A DNA stretch of 7,813 nt from DATGLE01 sp035294325 (GTDB taxonomy: Bacteria; Chloroflexota; Ktedonobacteria; Ktedonobacterales; Ktedonobacteraceae): positions 1 to 7,813 of the forward strand of contig DATGLE010000155.1 in assembly GCA_035294325.1 (NCBI GenBank). The letters run 5' to 3'. The position numbers and the translations under genes are program-made. This document shows, piece by piece, positions 4,940-7,813 of the stretch. The first letter of the stretch is position 1. Each line of letters begins with the position of its first letter. The notes under the pieces are model-generated. The model did no database searches and was not told the origin of the DNA. It saw nothing but the letters and a program-made list of their open reading frames with translations.

Positions 4940-6955
4940 ATGAACGATAAAATCCAATCGGTATTAAATTCGCTCCCCCACAAACCGGGCATCTATCTCA
5001 TGAAGGATGCCCAGGGGACAATATTGTATGTGGGGAAAGCTATCTCGCTCTACAACCGCGTGCGCTCCTACTTCCAGGAATCGACGGACCTGAGTCCCAA
5101 GAATCGCAGCATGGTGGCGAAGGTCGATGATATCGAGTACGTCGTCGTCAAGAACGAGGTCGAGGCGCTGGTACTTGAGAGCAACTATATCAAGCAGTAC
5201 CGTCCGAAATACAATGTCCTGCTGCGCGACGACAAAAATTATCCGTATATCAAGGTCTCGCTCACAGAGGACTTTCCGCGCGTCTACCGCGTGCGCAGCT
5301 TTCACCGCGATGGCAACCGCTACTTCGGCCCCTACACCGATTCGGGAGCCGTCGATGCCACGCTCGATCTGCTGAACAAGCTATTCGCCTTCCGCACCTG
5401 CCACTACGATGCCAGCACATGGGCGCCGCCGCGCGACGGAGAGCCACCGCCAGGCTGGAAACAGAAGCTGCTGCCGCGCCCCTGCACGCAGTACTATATT
5501 CACCGCTGCGTTGCTCCCTGCGTCGCGTATGCTTCGCGCGAAGAATACGATGCAATCATCAGACAGGTGATCCTCTTCCTGGAGGGCAAACATGAAGAGG
5601 TGCTCAAGAGCCTGCACGAGAAGATGGAGCACGCCGCTGAAAATCTGAACTTCGAAGAAGCGGCGCGCATCCGTGATCGCATCAAGGCAGTTGAGCGCGT
5701 GCAGGAGAAGCAGCGCATCATCAATACCGAGGGACAGGACGATCAGGATGTGATCGCGCTGGCGAGCGGCGATGATGAAACCTGCGCTATGGTTTTCTTC
5801 TTCCGCAGCGGCAAACTCATCGGGCGCGAGTTCTTCATTTTGCAAGGCACGCGCGAGAGCAGCCCGGGCGAGGTGATGACCTCATTCCTGCAACAGTTCT
5901 ATGAGAGTTCGCCGCACATTCCCGCCGAGATTATCGCCGAGGTAGAACCCGATGATCGCAGCATGGTCCAGAACTGGCTCAGGGAGAGACGCAGGCAGAC
6001 AGCAGCCGCCAGCGCATCCGTGACGATTACCGTGCCCAGACGCGGGGATAAGACGCGCCTGGTCGAGATGGTAAAGCAGAACGCGCGAGAGGTGCTGGAT
6101 CAGCAGCGTATCAAGTGGCTGACCGATAGCCAGAAGACGCAGCTCGCGCTGGAAGAATTGAAGGATGCGCTCAACCTGGCTGCGCCGCCGCAGCGCATCG
6201 AGTGTTACGACATTTCTAATACCCAGGGGACCAACTCGGTAGGCGCGATGGTCGTCTTTGAGGGCGGGCGGCCCAGCAATGGTGAGTACCGGCGCTTCAA
6301 AATCAAGTCCGTTGAGGGCGCGAACGACGTTGCCAGCCACCAGGAGGTTCTGCGCAGGCGGTTCCGCAAGGCCGCGCAGGTCGCGCAGGCCGGCAATGCC
6401 CAGACGGTTGAGGAAGAGGCGCTGGCGGAGAGCGTCGATAACGCAATGGATGGCGCCGGCGATGAGAAGCGGGGACGCTTCGAGCATGAGTGGGCTATGC
6501 CGGACCTGATTATTATCGATGGTGGCAAGGCCCAGTTGAACGCGGCGATGGCGGTGCTACAGGAGCTGCATCTCGATATTCCGGCTATCGGCCTGGCGAA
6601 AGAGGAGGGTTCGCATACCAGGCTGGCGACGGCGGAAGCCATCTTCACTCCCGGGGCGTCCGAGCCGATCATGCTGCCGCGTTCCTCGCAGGCCCTCTAC
6701 CTGCTCCAGCGCATCCGCGACGAGGCGCACCGCTTCGGCATTACCTATCATCGCAAGCTGCGCACAGAGCGGACCTTCAAATCGGTGCTGGACGAGATAC
6801 CGGGCATCGGCCCCAAACGCAAGCAGGCGTTAATGAAGCATTTCGGCTCGGTCCGCGCTATCAGCGCCGCCACCATCGATGAACTCGCGGCCCTCGATGG
6901 CATGACACGGGATGCCGCCGAGAAGGTAAAGGAGTATATCGGCCGGGTGGAATAG
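4940..6955 (+). CDS. uvrC: Excinuclease ABC subunit C (UvrC)
   Basis: This 671-residue nuclease makes both incisions around DNA lesions marked by UvrA-UvrB. The GIY-YIG domain (about 14-95) shows GIY (17-19), YVGK (30-33), Arg40 and Glu80, and makes the 3' cut. A Cys cluster (154, 182, 190, 194) matches the Fe-S cysteines described for UvrC. The UVR domain, which contacts UvrB, is at about 215-252. The RNase H-like domain for the 5' cut has CYDISN (Asp424), IIIDGGK (Asp527) and ITYHRK (candidate His604). Helix-hairpin-helix DNA-binding motifs fill about 615-668. An acidic insert (about 485-515) precedes the IIIDGGK strand. I prefer the ATG at 4940 because MNDKIQSVLNSLPHKPGIYLMKD aligns with usual UvrC N-termini, although no ribosome binding site is visible. 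The in-frame ATG at 4892 would add 16 residues unlike the family, with AAGGGG 11 nt upstream. The gene stands alone on its strand, divergent from selB. Confidence 0.97.
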   Translation: MNDKIQSVLNSLPHKPGIYLMKDAQGTILYVGKAISLYNRVRSYFQESTDLSPKNRSMVAKVDDIEYVVVKNEVEALVLESNYIKQYRPKYNVLLRDDKNYPYIKVSLTEDFPRVYRVRSFHRDGNRYFGPYTDSGAVDATLDLLNKLFAFRTCHYDASTWAPPRDGEPPPGWKQKLLPRPCTQYYIHRCVAPCVAYASREEYDAIIRQVILFLEGKHEEVLKSLHEKMEHAAENLNFEEAARIRDRIKAVERVQEKQRIINTEGQDDQDVIALASGDDETCAMVFFFRSGKLIGREFFILQGTRESSPGEVMTSFLQQFYESSPHIPAEIIAEVEPDDRSMVQNWLRERRRQTAAASASVTITVPRRGDKTRLVEMVKQNAREVLDQQRIKWLTDSQKTQLALEELKDALNLAAPPQRIECYDISNTQGTNSVGAMVVFEGGRPSNGEYRRFKIKSVEGANDVASHQEVLRRRFRKAAQVAQAGNAQTVEEEALAESVDNAMDGAGDEKRGRFEHEWAMPDLIIIDGGKAQLNAAMAVLQELHLDIPAIGLAKEEGSHTRLATAEAIFTPGASEPIMLPRSSQALYLLQRIRDEAHRFGITYHRKLRTERTFKSVLDEIPGIGPKRKQALMKHFGSVRAISAATIDELAALDGMTRDAAEKVKEYIGRVE

Positions 6956-7020
6956 ATTGCCTCCCCTGCGACGTTCTAAGCTATAGACGGGGTATGAGTG
7001 CTAGCAGTCGCCAGGGATGA

Positions 7021-7049
7021 TTGACAACAGGACAATTTCAGGCTACCAT
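7021..7049 (+). promoter_or_regulatory. Candidate promoter for the FmdB-type gene
   Basis: A perfect TTGACA (7021-7026) is followed after 17 bp by TACCAT (7044-7049, 4 of 6 matches to TATAAT). It would start transcription near 7056 and place the whole composite palindrome (7107-7209) in a leader of about 230 nt. The weak -10 lowers confidence. I saw no better promoter between the palindrome and the gene. Confidence 0.45.
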
Positions 7050-7106
7050 ACTTAGCAGAAGTGCAGAGAGTGTCTGATGTTCAGCGTCCCCGCTTGCACC
7101 AGACCT

Positions 7107-7209
7107 TCGCGCGGCTCTGCCGCGCGACGGATGTAGTTTGATGTGTGGAAACATGCGCTGCGCGCATGTTTCCACACATCAAACTACATCTTGTGAGCGC
7201 CGCAGGCGC
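7107..7209. repeat. Composite palindromic element, copy B, with a perfect 29-bp palindrome
   Basis: Three adjacent hairpins are visible. The first is a 9-bp stem TCGCGCGGC/GCCGCGCGA with loop TCT (7107-7127). The second is a perfect 29-bp stem (7130-7158 with 7162-7190) with loop TGC, which reads GCA on the other strand. The third is a 5-bp stem GCGCC/GGCGC with loop GCA (7197-7209). The order and the right flank (TTGTGAGCGCCGCAGGCGCG) match the element at 4701-4796. The central arm is less GC-rich than the surroundings and is unrelated in sequence to copy A's arm. There is no transposase and no T-run after the stem. Confidence 0.8.
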
Positions 7210-7265
7210 GAGGATGGCGGAAATCAGATACTTTCTTAATGGGAACCGATTAGTGCGCGATATGT

Positions 7266-7275
7266 AAGAGGTGAT
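7266..7275 (+). promoter_or_regulatory. Strong ribosome binding site fixing the FmdB-type start
   Basis: AAGAGGTGAT closely resembles the complement of the 16S rRNA 3' end (AAGGAGGTGAT), with its last base 8 nt before the ATG at 7284. A TTG in the same frame at 7275 overlaps this site and is therefore unlikely to be the start. Confidence 0.75.
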
Positions 7276-7283
7276 TGGTAAAT

Positions 7284-7625
7284 ATGCCAACGTATGAATA
7301 TCTCTGTCAGGCTTGCAGCCATCGCTTCGAGACATGGCAGAAAATGACTGATGAGCCTTTAACCATGTGTCCCGAATGTGGCGGGCACATTCGCCGAATT
7401 CTTTTCCCCGCAGGCATCGTCTTTAAAGGTCATGGTTTCTATAAAACCGATCATGGAAATGGCGCTATCCCGGCTTCCAACGGTCATAGCGAAGCAACCA
7501 GGACCGAAGGAACTACTGAAACTTCCGCGAATGGTGAGAGCAAGCCGTCGGCCAATGGAACGGGTTCGACGGGTTCGACGAGCACGACGGCAGGCGATAA
7601 ATCTCCCGCCGCCGGCGTGAAGTGA
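7284..7625 (+). CDS. FmdB-type zinc-ribbon protein
   Basis: This 113-residue protein opens with MPTYEYLCQACSHRFE, the hallmark of the FmdB/CxxC_CXXC_SSSS small zinc-ribbon family. Two CxxC pairs (Cys8/Cys11 and Cys29/Cys32) should hold one zinc ion. The segment RRILFPAGIVFKGHGFYKTD (37-56) matches the family's conserved end, where 'FKGSGFY' is usual. From about residue 60 the chain is a low-complexity tail rich in Ser, Thr, Gly, Asn and Ala with no predicted fold, probably disordered. FmdB was first named as a putative regulator of formamide/amide use, but for most members the role is unknown. The start rests on the strong ribosome binding site and the family N-terminus. The partial gene downstream is 57 bp away on the same strand, which suggests co-transcription. 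Confidence 0.9.
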   Translation: MPTYEYLCQACSHRFETWQKMTDEPLTMCPECGGHIRRILFPAGIVFKGHGFYKTDHGNGAIPASNGHSEATRTEGTTETSANGESKPSANGTGSTGSTSTTAGDKSPAAGVK

Positions 7626-7682
7626 CGCAGAAAGCTCTTCCGTTTTCGCCGTGCTCTATTCGCTCTGGAGAAAGGGTGGGCT

Positions 7683-7813
7683 ATGGAGGAATCAGCGCTT
7701 GCCGCCTTGCAGCGACAGCAGATTGAAATAACGATAGGCGAACTTTTACTTACTTCTGATTTTTATATACGCGCAAGCACGATTGAACGCTTGCGGCATA
7801 TGATCGCGCATGC
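7683..7813 (+). CDS. Unrecognised protein, N-terminal 43 residues, runs off the window
   Basis: An ATG at 7683 opens a frame that stays open to the window end. It is preceded by GGAGAAAGGG, with 6-7 bases between the AAAGGG part and the start, a good ribosome binding site. The visible protein begins MEESALAALQRQQIEITIGE and continues with a Leu/Ile-rich, probably helical stretch ending in STIERLRHMIAH. There is no signal peptide or membrane segment. I do not recognise a family from this fragment. It follows the FmdB-type gene on the same strand and in the same reading frame, separated by that gene's TGA and 19 further sense codons. Confidence 0.6.
   Translation, partial: MEESALAALQRQQIEITIGELLLTSDFYIRASTIERLRHMIAH

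Larger units (their letters stand above)
6956..7283. other. uvrC-fmdB intergenic region
   Basis: The 328-bp gap holds a promoter-like TTGACA/TACCAT pair, a composite palindromic element and the ribosome binding site of the next gene. Just after uvrC, CCCC (6963-6966) and GGGG (6989-6992) could pair over a long loop, but no T-run follows, so I do not call a terminator. No coding sequence is recognisable here. Confidence 0.6.

Noticed and set aside
4661..4957. A 98-codon - strand ORF across the selB-uvrC gap
   Set aside because: It covers the composite palindrome and the uvrC promoter, is rich in Arg/Pro/Ser, and has no recognisable domain. It reads as a chance frame in repeat DNA.
7623..7682. 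The FmdB-type frame and the downstream ORF are in the same reading frame, separated by a single TGA and 19 sense codons, in a genome with SelB. This raised the idea of selenocysteine read-through.
   Set aside because: An open stretch of 19 codons is expected by chance fairly often. I see no convincing SECIS-like hairpin just after the TGA, the TGA lies after a low-complexity tail rather than at a catalytic Cys position, and the downstream ATG has its own good ribosome binding site.

Overview
The window (7,813 bp, GC-rich, no sign of phage or plasmid genes) looks like bacterial chromosome. I infer Chloroflexota, most likely class Ktedonobacteria. The reasons are a PASTA serine/threonine kinase with a long Ser-Pro tail, an actinobacterial/chloroflexal type of phosphosulfolactate synthase, a FmdB-type zinc-ribbon protein with an Asn/Gly/Ser/Thr tail, and dense short palindromic repeats between genes. 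The taxonomic call rests on family resemblance and recall, not on a search.

Layout, left to right. Positions 1-185 hold the 3' end of a phosphosulfolactate synthase (ComA) gene on +, whose stop codon lies inside a palindromic repeat. A 112-bp convergent gap carries two hairpins of one repeat family. On -, 298-2193 encodes a membrane PASTA Ser/Thr kinase. A 321-bp gap follows, and then on - 2515-4524 encodes the selenocysteine-specific elongation factor SelB. A 415-bp divergent gap (4525-4939) carries a promoter for selB, a 100-bp composite palindromic element, a near-consensus promoter for uvrC and a third, degenerate hairpin at the expected 5' end of the uvrC transcript. On +, 4940-6955 encodes UvrC (nucleotide excision repair nuclease). 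A 328-bp gap has a promoter-like TTGACA box and a second composite palindromic element. Then come a small FmdB-type zinc-ribbon protein (7284-7625) and the first 43 codons of an unrecognised gene that runs off the window.

The genes do not form one pathway. They are unrelated housekeeping or signalling genes: coenzyme M/sulfolactate-type metabolism, cell-envelope signalling, selenoprotein translation, DNA repair and a zinc ribbon. The only likely operon is fmdB-like plus the downstream partial gene (57-bp gap, same strand, good ribosome binding sites).

I see no new defence, mobile or biosynthetic system. What deserves a second look is the intergenic repeat content. One family has a constant GCAAG loop and stems that change by paired substitutions. 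Another has short GCA-loop hairpins flanking a long palindrome whose sequence is unrelated between the two copies. UvrC also has an altered spacing of its putative Fe-S cysteines, and the kinase has a cysteine pair in each PASTA domain.
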